A DNA stretch of 47,469 nt from Clostridiales bacterium (GCA_022800625.1 JAAWQR010000020.1:1-47469), one strand, 5' to 3'; shown: positions 8,394 to 16,497, counted from the first letter of the stretch. Program-made: numbers and translations. Notes: generated from the sequence alone by a model not told the origin.

Positions 8394-9461
8394 ATGAAGT
8401 ACAGAATCGGAATTGTCGGCAGCGGCTCGATCTCGGGCGCACATTCCTACGCATTTGACAGGATCAATGAATCACGCGGCGACATTCAGGTCGAAAAAGT
8501 CGTAATGTGCTCGCGAAATGTAAGCTCTGAAAGATGCCGTGAGCTTGGCTGGAGCGAAGCGGAGCACGAATGGGAAAAGGTAGTATCGAGAGACGATATT
8601 GATGTGATCGATATTTGCGCGTACGACAGCGTACATTATCCTGCGGCTAAAGCGGCGCTTGAGTGCGGTAAGATGGTGATATGCGAAAAGCCGATCGCGG
8701 ATAATTATGAGCAGGCATCAGAGCTTGCAGCTATTGCCGAGGCGAAAAACATAAACGCGACAGTTTGCACCAACTACCGCTATATGCACGACATACGCTG
8801 CATGAAACATATGATAGAGGAGGGAAAGCTCGGCGAGATCAGACATGTGTACGGTTCGTTCACCATGGATTGGGCGGCAAACGTAAACGGATGGATGAAC
8901 TGGCGGCTCGACCACAGGACAAGTCCGCTCGGCACGCTCGGCGACCTCGGGACGCACCTCATCGACATGTGCCGCTTTATGGGACTTGAATTTGCCGAGG
9001 TCTGCGGAATGGACGAGGTATATGGACGGCGCAGACCATGCGGTGAGAACTGCTTTGCCGAGACTGAATCAAATGAGCTGTCGATCTTTAACGCGCGATT
9101 TACGAACGGTGCGCTCGGACTGTTTGAGCTGTCAAGAGTTTCGGGCGGCGGAAACGGAATGATATTTGAAGTCCACGGAACGGAAGGAAATATACGCTGG
9201 GAGAAGCGTAACATGAACTCGCTTCTCACCGTTCCCGAGGGAAGCTGGCGTTATGACAGCACGCCGTCAGGTGAAATTCTGCCGTATGATTACGGCTTTG
9301 AGCGCGAATTCATACAGAACGACACCTTTACGCTTTTATTCCGCGATTTTCTCACTCAAAACGGTAAAGCACCGACGCTGCGGGACGGAGCGGAATGCAG
9401 CCGCGTAATTGACGCTGTGCTGAAAAGCGACAGGGAAAAGAAGTTTGTTAAGATTATATAA
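8394..9461 (+). CDS. Gfo/Idh/MocA-family NAD(P)-dependent oxidoreductase
   Basis: The product is 355 residues, typical for the family. An N-terminal Rossmann fold opens with GIVGSGSISGAH; the conserved EKP motif (MVICEKPIADN, about residue 97) supplies the Lys of the catalytic and cofactor pocket. The second domain has GDLGTHLIDMCRFM with the usual histidine. Members oxidise or reduce sugars, inositols or related polyols using NAD(P). The exact substrate cannot be set, and no sugar-pathway neighbours help. A GGCAGGA site precedes the ATG. The gene appears to be a single unit: an inverted-repeat region lies before it and about 280 gene-free bases follow, facing a convergent lipoprotein gene. 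Confidence 0.9.
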   Translation: MKYRIGIVGSGSISGAHSYAFDRINESRGDIQVEKVVMCSRNVSSERCRELGWSEAEHEWEKVVSRDDIDVIDICAYDSVHYPAAKAALECGKMVICEKPIADNYEQASELAAIAEAKNINATVCTNYRYMHDIRCMKHMIEEGKLGEIRHVYGSFTMDWAANVNGWMNWRLDHRTSPLGTLGDLGTHLIDMCRFMGLEFAEVCGMDEVYGRRRPCGENCFAETESNELSIFNARFTNGALGLFELSRVSGGGNGMIFEVHGTEGNIRWEKRNMNSLLTVPEGSWRYDSTPSGEILPYDYGFEREFIQNDTFTLLFRDFLTQNGKAPTLRDGAECSRVIDAVLKSDREKKFVKII

Positions 9462-9626
9462 AGCAGAATTTTAAGCAAGATATTGGATGAGAGACCGATC
9501 AAGACAGATGCGTATTGTTTTATAAATAACTTAATATCGCAGGTTTGTATTACTATATAAATTATTTGCCGCATTTTTGAAATACTTTAATTATTATTTG
9601 TAAGCAGGAAACTATACGATTGTATT

Positions 9627-9651
9627 AAGCTGACTGTTACAGTCGCAGCTT
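9627..9651. terminator. Weak hairpin between convergent genes
   Basis: AAGCTGACTG at 9627-9636, loop TTA, then CAGT, two unpaired bases and CAGCTT form a stem between the oxidoreductase and the convergent lipoprotein gene. There is no good T run, so termination is only suggested by position. Confidence 0.35.
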
Positions 9652-9744
9652 CTTCTCAGAGTATCTTCGTAAGACTTGATCGGTTTCAGATTCCAAAGTA
9701 AAAGAATTTATAAAAATTTCAGGATTTTGCCGTAAGCTGCATTG

Positions 9745-10329
9745 TTATGAGTGCTTAAAGTTTTCTATTTTTCCTTCCCGTGCCATACCTTCGACGGAAC
9801 AAATTATACGTGATGGTATTCCGTCACTGTTCAGGCAAAGCGTTATATCTTGTTTTCCGACAGTTCTTTTGTACAGTACTCCGCCTTCGCCGTCCGAGGT
9901 TATTTCAGCTCCTTCAGAGTCAAGTTCAAGAGCAGAAAACAGAGCTTTAAATGCGGCTCCTCCTTCTTCACTTATTCCGAGGTCGCATTCATGAGAAAGA
10001 AGTCTCACACCTCCGACGTCCGATATTACAGATATACCTGCAAGCTCTGACGGAGACTTAATTTCCGCTTTCAGCAAACCATCCGTACGGCTTACATTCA
10101 TTTCTATATTTTTTACACCGTCAGACAGAGTCATATCAAAAGAAATATTGCCTTTATAATATTCTGTATCGGGAATGTCGGGTATTTTATCTTTTTTTTG
10201 TGAGGTGTCATGTGTTTTAAATATATTTCTTCCGCTGTCGGTTCCCTCTGTTTGAGCGGTGCATGAACAGAGAAGAAATAGAGAGAGAAGTGCTGCTATG
10301 AGTCTTTTATGATTGTATCTTTTTTTCAT
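9745..10329 (-). CDS. Putative lipoprotein of unknown function
   Basis: The product is 194 residues. It starts with a signal peptide (MKKRYNHKRLIAALLSLFLL) followed by a lipobox-like LCSC, so it should be lipid-anchored outside the membrane. A polar Ser/Thr/Lys-rich linker leads to a domain of alternating strands (ISFDMTLSDGVKNIEMNVSR, ISVISDVGGVRLLSHECDLG, YKRTVGKQDITLCLNSDGIP). This layout recalls beta-sheet lipoproteins that bind hydrophobic ligands, but no family is recognised. It is transcribed alone, convergent with the oxidoreductase and divergent from the cyclophilin gene. No strong ribosome binding site is seen, so the start is moderately certain. Confidence 0.75.
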   Translation of the reverse strand: MKKRYNHKRLIAALLSLFLLCSCTAQTEGTDSGRNIFKTHDTSQKKDKIPDIPDTEYYKGNISFDMTLSDGVKNIEMNVSRTDGLLKAEIKSPSELAGISVISDVGGVRLLSHECDLGISEEGGAAFKALFSALELDSEGAEITSDGEGGVLYKRTVGKQDITLCLNSDGIPSRIICSVEGMAREGKIENFKHS

Positions 10330-10440
10330 ATTTGTGATCCGATCTGCCGATGAATCGGCTTTATTTTTTATGAAGTGAATTTTGTACCGATTATAAATAT
10401 GATTTAAAAATTTAAAATATGTCAGTATGTCTCAATGCCG

Positions 10441-10469
10441 TTGACAAAGCGGGAATTATGTGATAAAAT
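10441..10469 (+). promoter_or_regulatory. Promoter of the cyclophilin gene
   Basis: TTGACA at 10441-10446 and TAAAAT at 10464-10469 have a 17-base spacer. Transcription should start near 10476, which rules out the upstream in-frame codon at 10435 as the gene start. Confidence 0.8.
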
Positions 10470-10551
10470 CTATATAAAAATGTCCGCGGCTGCAATGCAT
10501 GTATTTTACCGCAAACAGCACGGACGGGATCGAAAGGTTTGGTATTATATT

Positions 10552-11028
10552 ATGGTACAGATAGAAATGCAGGACGGCGGAGTTATAACTCTGGAGCTTG
10601 ACAGCTCGGCTGCTCCGAAAACGGTTGAGAACTTTAAGGAGCTGGCAAAATCAGGCTTTTATAACGGACTTATTTTTCACAGGGTTATCAAGGACTTCAT
10701 GATACAGGGAGGCGACCCGACCGGAAGCGGAATCGGCGGAGCGCCCAATAATGTTGTCGGCGAATTTGCAATGAACGGACACAAAAATCCGATTTCTCAT
10801 GTGCGCGGTGTTATTTCAATGGCGCGTGCTCAGAATCCCGATTCGGCTTCATCACAGTTTTTTATCGTACACCGTGATTCAACGTATCTTGACGGTTCAT
10901 ATGCGGCGTTCGGTCATGTTACCGACGGAATGGATGTTGTTGACCGTATTGCATCAACTCCGACAGACATGCGCGACAGACCTGTTGAAACACAGACAAT
11001 TAAAGAAATCCGTGTAATAGGCGAGTAA
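10552..11028 (+). CDS. Cyclophilin-type peptidyl-prolyl cis-trans isomerase
   Basis: The product is 158 residues from the ATG at 10552 (MVQIEMQDGG). The open frame extends upstream to 10435, but that start lies before the promoter at 10441-10469. Diagnostic cyclophilin blocks are FHRVIKDFMIQGGDPTGSG with the catalytic Arg, MARAQNPDSASSQFFIVH and LDGSYAAFGHV. It catalyses proline isomerisation during protein folding. There is no signal peptide, so the cytosolic form is likely. The gene is single, with its own promoter and a hairpin over its stop codon. AAAGG sits about 16 bases before the ATG, which is weak for a ribosome binding site. Confidence 0.93.
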   Translation: MVQIEMQDGGVITLELDSSAAPKTVENFKELAKSGFYNGLIFHRVIKDFMIQGGDPTGSGIGGAPNNVVGEFAMNGHKNPISHVRGVISMARAQNPDSASSQFFIVHRDSTYLDGSYAAFGHVTDGMDVVDRIASTPTDMRDRPVETQTIKEIRVIGE

Positions 11029-11053
11029 CAGTCGCTGCGTGTTATCGCTTTTA
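11021..11053 (+). terminator. Hairpin overlapping the cyclophilin stop codon
   Basis: GCGAGTAACA pairs with TGTTATCGC with one bulged G, followed by TTTTA. The short T run makes it a moderate terminator. Confidence 0.5.
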
Positions 11054-11353
11054 CGGATTTTTTCCGGAGTAAAGCGAAGTTTCGGAATTTAAGTGATAAT
11101 TTTGCCGGAGATGTAAACGAACGTAAGTTATTTTTATCTTGTTCTTGCTGCGGAACGGTTTGACGGAGCCTGATAAAAGCCCCCTTATGTGAAAATGCAC
11201 AAAATGCTTTTCCCATAATTGTGCAACTTTATGAAAATTCCGATGCAGGAAAAGTGTAGTTGATTATTTTCCGAAAAAGTGATATAATATAGTATACTAA
11301 TGCGAATTGTAATTTCATATGACATGATTTAACTAACCGCAAGGAGGATTCAA
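11054..11353. other. Intergenic region with a promoter near its right end
   Basis: About 300 bases without a credible gene. The only clear element is the promoter at 11260-11288 for the binding-protein gene, followed by a leader of about 60 bases to AAGGAGG. No riboswitch consensus was recognised. Confidence 0.5.
11260..11288 (+). promoter_or_regulatory. Promoter of the OppA-type gene
   Basis: TTGATT at 11260-11265 and TATAAT at 11283-11288 are separated by 17 bases. Confidence 0.75.
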
Positions 11354-13132
11354 ATGAAAAAAGCTCTTGCCTTTGCAATGGCTGCGCTTATCTTTGCAGC
11401 ATCCCTCACGGGTTGTACTACTTTGAAAAAAGATGCCGACGGAAATATTGACCGCGGGGCCGTCATCAATTTATATCTTACGGATGAAGTATATTCATTC
11501 GATCCGCAGGAAACAATAAACGACGATTCCATGCTGAAGGTTCTGAGTATGCTTTATGAAGGACTCACAACGCTTGACTCAAAAGGAAAATGGCAGAACG
11601 GCGTCATGGAAAACTATACCGTTAAGGCTGATGACAGAGACGGTTATTCCATTATAGTAGATCTTAAGGAGACAAAATGGTCTGACGCGCGTCCGCTTCA
11701 GGCAACAGATTTTGTTTATTCATGGAAGAGACTGCTTGACCCGAACAGACGCGGTGAATATGCGGCTCTCCTTTATGACATTAAAAACGCGCGTGCAATA
11801 AATACGTGCGACTGCTCTGTAGACGATCTCGGAGTATCTGCGATTGATACATATACACTCAAGATTACCTTTGAGAACGAAAATGTTGACCTTGACAGAT
11901 TCTTTACGAATATGGCGTCGATTGCTCTCGTTCCTCTTAAGAAAGAATCTATCGACAGATACGGAGACGAGCGCTGGGATAAGAGCGTGTCTTCACTTGT
12001 TACCAACGGACCGTTTGTTGTAAGAAAGATGGAGGACGGAGGAGAACTGAGACTCGAGAGATCCAGCTATTATTATCGTAATACCGAAAAAGACGCTCTT
12101 GATAAGTATGTTATCCCGTACCGTCTTGTGACATCATACAATATTGATAGTTTAAGCGATGTACTTGACGCATATAACCTCGGAAACGATGAGACAGGCA
12201 AGCTGTTCTATATCGGCACAATTCCGCTGTCCGAGCGCGCAAACCTTGAAAAGAGCGCAGAGGTTTCCGATATGCTTATGACTCAAACCTATGTGTTCAA
12301 TACAACAAATCCTTTGTTTGAAAAAGCTGAAGTTCGCCGTGCGCTGTCGATGGCTCTTGACCGTGAGCATATCGCCGAACTGCTTACATTTGCAGATCCT
12401 GCAGTAGGATATGTTCCGGACGGCGCGTTCAATACTTCTTCAAAGAATTCTTTCAGAAAGAACGGAGAGGACTTGATTTCAACGGGTGCCAATGTTGACG
12501 AAGCGAAGAGCCTTCTTTCATCGGCAGGCGTCAGAAGCGGTTCGTTCTCTATTACTATACGTGACAGGGAAGAAGATCGTGCGGTTGCAGATTATGTTAA
12601 ATCCGTTTGGGAAGATCTCGGATTCAAGGTTACCGTAAAGACTACAGGCGTTAAGCATGAAACAAAAACTGACTCCGAAGGAACATTCGTATACTCGATC
12701 GACGATTATCAGAATATATATGACGCGGGTGAGTTCGACGTTATTGCAGTTGACGCGTCTATGGGATCGCCTGATCCATTTGCGTTCTTGGCTCAGTTTG
12801 CGGGAGATTTCTCAGGTAACGGAATCAATATGGATTCGGGTAACTATGAAATATACGGACACGTAAGCGGTTACTCAAGTGAAGCTTACAATGAACTTAT
12901 TGAAAAGGCGTTTGCGGCGGCAGATGCAGGCGATAGAGCCGATGCTCTTCATGAAGCTGAAAAGCTGCTTATGGAGGATATGCCGATATGCCCGCTCGTG
13001 TTTATGAAATCTGCATATCTTTCATCGAAGATTCTGTCAGGCTTTAAGACCGATTATTACGGTATGACTGACTTTACAAGAGTAAAGATGAAAAATTACA
13101 TGAAATATAAAACTGAGGAAGTTCAGCAGTAA
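11354..13132 (+). CDS. Peptide ABC transporter substrate-binding lipoprotein (OppA/DppA family, SBP_bac_5)
   Basis: The product is 592 residues, normal for the family. A signal peptide ends in the lipobox LTGC with the lipidated cysteine at about residue 21. Family features include a first strand naming the ligand cleft (YSFDPQ), MLYEGLTTLDSKGKW, TKWSDARPLQATDFVYSWKR and VRRALSMALDREHIAE. It should bind oligopeptides outside the membrane and pass them to an Opp/Dpp permease. No permease or ATPase genes lie next to it, so it is an orphan binding protein here. AAGGAGG stands eight bases from the ATG. An imperfect hairpin follows, then a regulator gene. Confidence 0.94.
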   Translation: MKKALAFAMAALIFAASLTGCTTLKKDADGNIDRGAVINLYLTDEVYSFDPQETINDDSMLKVLSMLYEGLTTLDSKGKWQNGVMENYTVKADDRDGYSIIVDLKETKWSDARPLQATDFVYSWKRLLDPNRRGEYAALLYDIKNARAINTCDCSVDDLGVSAIDTYTLKITFENENVDLDRFFTNMASIALVPLKKESIDRYGDERWDKSVSSLVTNGPFVVRKMEDGGELRLERSSYYYRNTEKDALDKYVIPYRLVTSYNIDSLSDVLDAYNLGNDETGKLFYIGTIPLSERANLEKSAEVSDMLMTQTYVFNTTNPLFEKAEVRRALSMALDREHIAELLTFADPAVGYVPDGAFNTSSKNSFRKNGEDLISTGANVDEAKSLLSSAGVRSGSFSITIRDREEDRAVADYVKSVWEDLGFKVTVKTTGVKHETKTDSEGTFVYSIDDYQNIYDAGEFDVIAVDASMGSPDPFAFLAQFAGDFSGNGINMDSGNYEIYGHVSGYSSEAYNELIEKAFAAADAGDRADALHEAEKLLMEDMPICPLVFMKSAYLSSKILSGFKTDYYGMTDFTRVKMKNYMKYKTEEVQQ

Positions 13133-13161
13133 TTTATACAGTACAGATATGCTCGGCGGAT

Positions 13162-13192
13162 GAGGGAGAGGATTTATATGGTCCCCTCCCTC
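13162..13192 (+). terminator. Hairpin after the OppA-type gene
   Basis: GAGGGAGAGGA pairs with TCCCCTCCCTC (10 of 11). The downstream run GACTTCTGATTTT is only partly T-rich, so it could be a terminator or a leader structure of the next gene. Confidence 0.45.
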
Positions 13193-13264
13193 TGACTTCT
13201 GATTTTGGAAAATTCGAAATTTCCGATATACTGCTAACGCTGCATTTTTGCGAAAGGTACGGTT

Positions 13265-14185
13265 GTGACGGTGAATAATGATTTTTTGATTTCTTTGGAG
13301 GCGGCACACAGCGGACTTTCCAAGAGGCAGCGAATCTTAGCAGAATATATATTGAATAATGCCCGCGGAGCAGCTTACATGACTGCGGCTTCTCTTGCGC
13401 TTCACGCCGGTGTTTCGGAACCTACGGTAGTTCGTTTTGCGGCGGCGCTCGGGTATGAGGGATATCAGGCAATGCAGGGTGCACTTCGGGAATCGCTCAG
13501 GCAGAGGATGACGACTGTTGAACGGATCGAAGAAGCAAACGGCAGAATGAGCAATGCTTCTGTTCTTGATTCTGTATTGCTTGCAGATGCGGAAAAGATA
13601 ACTTCAACACTTAGGGAGCTTGACCGTGATGCGTTTGAACGTTCGGTCGATATGCTCCTGTCAGCAGGAAAGATTTATATTATCGGTATGCGCTCGGCGG
13701 CAATGCTGGCGCAGTTTATGAATTATTATCTCAGGCTGATCTTTGACGGAGTAGTGCTTGTGTGTCCGTCGGGTGGCAGCGAGATGTTTGAACAGCTTAT
13801 AAATCTTACAGACAAAGACACGGTTTTTGCTATATCGTTTCCGAGATATTCGCGGGGAACTGTCAAGGCGGTTGAATTTGCGCATAATGTCGGCGCCGGT
13901 GTTATCGTCTTGACAGATAGGCGAGAAGCTCCCGTTGCGGCATGCGCCGATACGGTTTTGACGGCGAAAAGTGAGATGGCGTCATTTGTTGATTCGCTTG
14001 TCGCACCTCTCAGTATAATCAATGCAATTATCGCTTATATAGGAAAGAAACGCGAAGGAACAGCTGATATATTCAGCAGACTTGAGAACATCTGGCATGA
14101 ATATCAAGTATACTCAACGGCAGTTCCCGATTCCGGGATTTATAATAAAACCGAAAAGGATGCGAAAGATAACTCAGAAGCATAA
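13265..14185 (+). CDS. MurR/RpiR-family transcriptional regulator
   Basis: The product is 306 residues from a GTG at 13265, with AAAGG about seven bases upstream; a second GTG two codons later is possible. Residues 1-80 form the RpiR helix-turn-helix (LSKRQRILAEYILNNARGAA, then SLALHAGVSEPTVVRFAAAL). Residues about 120-250 form a SIS sugar-phosphate-binding domain with IYIIGMRSAAMLAQF and DTVFAISFPRYSRGTV. Such regulators sense phosphosugars and control sugar or amino-sugar genes. The target is unknown, as no sugar operon is adjacent. The C-terminal tail is polar and likely disordered. An RNHCP gene follows after 23 bases and may be co-transcribed. Confidence 0.9.
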   Translation: MTVNNDFLISLEAAHSGLSKRQRILAEYILNNARGAAYMTAASLALHAGVSEPTVVRFAAALGYEGYQAMQGALRESLRQRMTTVERIEEANGRMSNASVLDSVLLADAEKITSTLRELDRDAFERSVDMLLSAGKIYIIGMRSAAMLAQFMNYYLRLIFDGVVLVCPSGGSEMFEQLINLTDKDTVFAISFPRYSRGTVKAVEFAHNVGAGVIVLTDRREAPVAACADTVLTAKSEMASFVDSLVAPLSIINAIIAYIGKKREGTADIFSRLENIWHEYQVYSTAVPDSGIYNKTEKDAKDNSEA

Positions 14186-14208
14186 AGAGTTCTTGTTCGG
14201 AGAAAGAT

Positions 14209-14538
14209 ATGGAGATAAAGAGATTTACAAAGAATGACAGCGGATTCATATGTGAAGCCTGCGGACGCGAGGTTGAGCCGCTCGGATACACATCGAGAAA
14301 CCACTGTCCGTACTGCTTAGCTTCACTTCATCTTGACAATAATCCGGGAGACAGAGCTGCGGGGTGCGGGGGGATCATGGACGCGGTAAAAAGCGAGCCT
14401 GATCCGAAAAAAGGCTTCATTATATATCACAAATGCCGTAAGTGCGGGGCGGTAAAGCGGAATCGCGCGGCTCTTGACTCAAGAGGACAGCAAGATAATA
14501 TGGATCTGTTGATTGAACTGACTTCCAAAGAGCTGTGA
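14209..14538 (+). CDS. RNHCP domain protein
   Basis: The product is 109 residues. The defining motif RNHCPYCLASLH is at about residues 30-41, with cysteine pairs before (ICEACG) and after (HKCRKCGAVKRNR). The arrangement looks like a four-cysteine zinc ribbon, then a second CxxC near the C-terminus. The family is short, cytosolic and of unknown function; zinc binding and an RNA or ribosome link are plausible guesses only. GGAG precedes the ATG by seven bases. It lies 23 bases after the RpiR regulator gene and is probably in the same transcript. Confidence 0.88.
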   Translation: MEIKRFTKNDSGFICEACGREVEPLGYTSRNHCPYCLASLHLDNNPGDRAAGCGGIMDAVKSEPDPKKGFIIYHKCRKCGAVKRNRAALDSRGQQDNMDLLIELTSKEL

Positions 14539-14878
14539 TTTGGATTGGGAGCGGTTATTTCTTTAAAAAGTCCATCACCAAAATAAACTTCAGAAAAGGT
14601 TTTGCCCAATTATAACTGTGATTAAAAAAGCATCACAGGCGGAGTTTTCATGTATACATTTCGACGGCTCGGAGATAATTTTTTTAGATTGTCAAAAAGG
14701 AAGTCGATAATATGAGGGCATATTACTTTTTTATGAAATTTATGCGCAGTTTTTTGCTTGGCATTTTGATCGGAGGTCTGACAGCGATTCTTTTCGCATT
14801 GACTGCGTTTGTTTGCTATTATAATATGTAGATTTTTGTCCGCTTTAGCAAAACATATCGGACGAATCGGAGGATAGC
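14539..14878. other. Gap with possible small ORFs
   Basis: Apart from the small membrane ORF at 14712-14831, the stretch holds TGTGAT/ATCACA (14617-14637) as a short hairpin and a 21-codon frame from 14650 (MYTFRRLGDNFFRLSKRKSI), whose stop overlaps the ATG at 14712 as ATGA. The minus-strand open frame across this gap has no ribosome binding site and looks spurious. Confidence 0.4.
14712..14831 (+). CDS. Candidate 39-residue membrane protein
   Basis: The ATG at 14712 opens a frame of 39 residues. MRAYYFFMKFMRSF is followed by a hydrophobic stretch LLGILIGGLTAILFALTAFV and a short end CYYNM. One transmembrane helix with a positively charged cytosolic N-terminus is predicted. AAGGAAG lies about eight bases upstream, and the start overlaps the stop of an upstream 21-codon frame (ATGA). 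No family is recognised. The coding case rests on the ribosome binding site, the coherent helix and the location between co-directional genes; short hydrophobic frames also arise by chance in AT-rich DNA. Confidence 0.4.
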   Translation: MRAYYFFMKFMRSFLLGILIGGLTAILFALTAFVCYYNM

Positions 14879-15616
14879 TTGAAGAATAATTCGAAAAGCG
14901 GCTTGAAAAACGGCGGCATAATGCGCCTTGACCGATTTTTTTCATCAGTCGGTCAGCTGACAAGAAGTGAATGCGGCGTCGCGGTAAAAAAAGGCAGAAT
15001 CACAGTGAACGGCGAAATCGTCAAAACGGCATCGGTTAAAATTTTGCCGTGCAAAGATGAGGTAACGCTTGACGGTGAGACCGTCGTGTGGCAGGAATAC
15101 TATTATTTGATGCTTAATAAGCCGTCGGGATACATAAGTTCGACCGAGAATTCGGAAAATACGGTGATGAAGCTGCTGCCCGAAAAGTATTCGAGAGCCG
15201 GCTGTTTCCCGTGCGGCAGGCTTGACATTGACACTGTCGGACTTCTTCTGATAACAAACGACGGAGATACGGCGCACAGACTTCTTTCGCCTAAAAAACA
15301 TGCGCTGAAATCATACAGATTCCGCTGCTCGGTTCCGATAGGCAGCGATGAGATTTACGCTCTTGAAAACGGTATCGACCTCGGAGATTTTGTTACATTG
15401 CCTGCAAAAACAGAAATGATTACTCCGACAGAGGGCATAATATCGGTTACAGAGGGAAAATTTCATCAGATCAAGCGTATGCTGTTTGCTGTCGGCAGTA
15501 AAATTGAATTTTTGGAGCGGATTTCGTTCGGCGGACTGGAGCTTGATGAAAAGCTTGACCGCGGCGAATGGCGTGAGCTTACCGATGATGAAATTTCTGT
15601 GCTGAAAGAGGCTTAA
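14879..15616 (+). CDS. RsuA/RluB-type pseudouridine synthase
   Basis: The product is 245 residues from a TTG at 14879, chosen because GGAGG lies five bases upstream. The ATG at 14921 (MRLDRFFSSV) has only a weak site. An S4 RNA-binding domain covers roughly residues 15-65, followed by the catalytic domain with MLNKPSGYISST, CGRLDIDTVGLLLITNDGD containing the nucleophilic Asp in RLD, and GKFHQIKRMLFAVG. It converts a uridine in ribosomal RNA to pseudouridine; the small size and sequence lean towards the RsuA (16S) group, which reading cannot settle. A perfect terminator at 15683 separates it from the ribosomal operon. Confidence 0.92.
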   Translation: MKNNSKSGLKNGGIMRLDRFFSSVGQLTRSECGVAVKKGRITVNGEIVKTASVKILPCKDEVTLDGETVVWQEYYYLMLNKPSGYISSTENSENTVMKLLPEKYSRAGCFPCGRLDIDTVGLLLITNDGDTAHRLLSPKKHALKSYRFRCSVPIGSDEIYALENGIDLGDFVTLPAKTEMITPTEGIISVTEGKFHQIKRMLFAVGSKIEFLERISFGGLELDEKLDRGEWRELTDDEISVLKEA

Positions 15617-15682
15617 AAGAGAATTTTTTTCTTAAAATCAGGTAAGAGGAAGAGAAATAAAGATAATATAGCTATAATCACC

Positions 15683-15713
15683 AAAATACGCGTCGATATG
15701 ACGCGTATTTTCT
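15683..15713 (+). terminator. Rho-independent terminator
   Basis: AAAATACGCGTC pairs perfectly with GACGCGTATTTT around the loop GATAT. It ends the pseudouridine synthase transcript ahead of the ribosomal promoter. Confidence 0.85.
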
Positions 15714-15746
15714 ATAGATATTTGTCGTGAGAAATTCGGAAAAATC

Positions 15747-15776
15747 TTGAAAAAGGTATGATAAATATGGTATAAT
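15747..15776 (+). promoter_or_regulatory. Main promoter of the ribosomal superoperon
   Basis: TTGAAA at 15747-15752 and TATAAT at 15771-15776 with an 18-base spacer. It is the only strong promoter seen before rpsJ and leaves an untranslated leader of about 245 bases. Confidence 0.8.
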
Positions 15777-15783
15777 TCTAATG

Positions 15784-16012
15784 TTTGATGTGCGATGAAG
15801 CGGGAGGTTGCCGCAGCCCATACTGTCAGGGCGGCGGGTAATTTCCGCAGAGTATGTCCGAGTAAATCGGGCGCAGAGAATATGCGACAGGGCAATATTC
15901 TCGTGAGAGAAGACCGCTCCGGAGTCCGAACACCCATGGATTCCGGTTCTGATAAGTCGGAAAAAGAAACGCCCGGGCGCGTGTTCATCGCCTCATCTAT
16001 CAAATATATAAT
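15784..16012 (+). promoter_or_regulatory. Structured rpsJ leader RNA, likely autoregulatory
   Basis: The leader closes on itself: GCGATGAA at 15792-15799 pairs perfectly with TTCATCGC at 15984-15991. Inside are at least four hairpins: CATACT/AGTATG enclosing GCGG/CCGC, CCGA/TCGG, GAGAATAT/ATATTCTC and CCGGAGTCC/GGATTCCGG. S10 operon leaders in other bacteria bind ribosomal protein L4, so feedback control is the natural role. The ligand here is not known. The open frame across it (from 15795) has no ribosome binding site and is not a gene. Confidence 0.7.
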
Positions 16013-16028
16013 ACAGGAGGCAAACAAA

Positions 16029-16340
16029 GTGGCAGCAAGTGAAAAGATCAGAGTAAGACTCAGAAGCTACGAGCATTCTCTCGTTGATGCGGCAGCAACT
16101 AAGATCGTCGATATCGCTAAGAGAAACGGCGCAGAGGTTGCAGGACCCATACCGCTTCCGACCGAGAAAGAGATCGTGACTATCCTTCGTGCGGTTCATA
16201 AGTACAAGGACAGCCGCGAACAGTTCGAGCAAAGAACTCACAAGAGACTGATCGAGATCAAAAAGCCCTCACAGAAGGTTGTCGAAGCTCTCATGAGCGT
16301 TGAACTTCCCGCAGGCGTGGATATCGACCTTAAGCTGTGA
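16029..16340 (+). CDS. rpsJ: 30S ribosomal protein S10
   Basis: The product is 103 residues from the GTG at 16029, eight bases after AGGAGG; the longer open frame from 15795 runs through the structured leader and is rejected. It reads [19 protein letters not shown], then [20 protein letters not shown] and the usual KLIEIKKP-type block (RLIEIKKPS). S10 is a 30S head protein and, with NusB, part of antitermination complexes. It is the first gene of the superoperon. A structured spacer of about 155 bases separates it from rplC. Confidence 0.97.
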   Translation: MAASEKIRVRLRSYEHSLVDAAATKIVDIAKRNGAEVAGPIPLPTEKEIVTILRAVHKYKDSREQFEQRTHKRLIEIKKPSQKVVEALMSVELPAGVDIDLKL

Positions 16341-16344
16341 GAGA

Positions 16345-16469
16345 GGCGAAAGCCGAAAACGCCTTACAGGCGTGTGACTACCCGTACAGAGCAATCGCAA
16401 CATGATCCAACTCCGGATTTTGAAGTGAGCTTGATGGCGGAAAGGTCATGTTGATGCAGCCGCATCAAC
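16345..16469 (+). promoter_or_regulatory. Structured spacer with two mutually exclusive helices before rplC
   Basis: ACGCC/GGCGT forms a hairpin at 16359-16373. Further on, CAACATGA (16398-16405) can pair with TCATGTTG (16446-16453), or GTTGATGC (16450-16457) can pair with GCATCAAC (16462-16469). The two share bases 16450-16453 and cannot coexist fully. This could be a regulatory switch before rplC; no ligand is recognised. Confidence 0.55.
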
Positions 16470-16497
16470 CAATAACCTTATTTTCAGGAGGAAATTG

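Noticed and set aside
10435-10551. Upstream extension of the cyclophilin gene
   Set aside because: It overlaps its own -35/-10 promoter, so it cannot be in the mRNA.
14622-14963. Minus-strand 113-codon frame
   Set aside because: It opposes the TTG start region of the pseudouridine synthase, lacks a ribosome binding site and shows no family pattern.
15795-16028. Long frame fused to S10
   Set aside because: It is the structured rpsJ leader; S10 starts at the GTG with AGGAGG at 16029.
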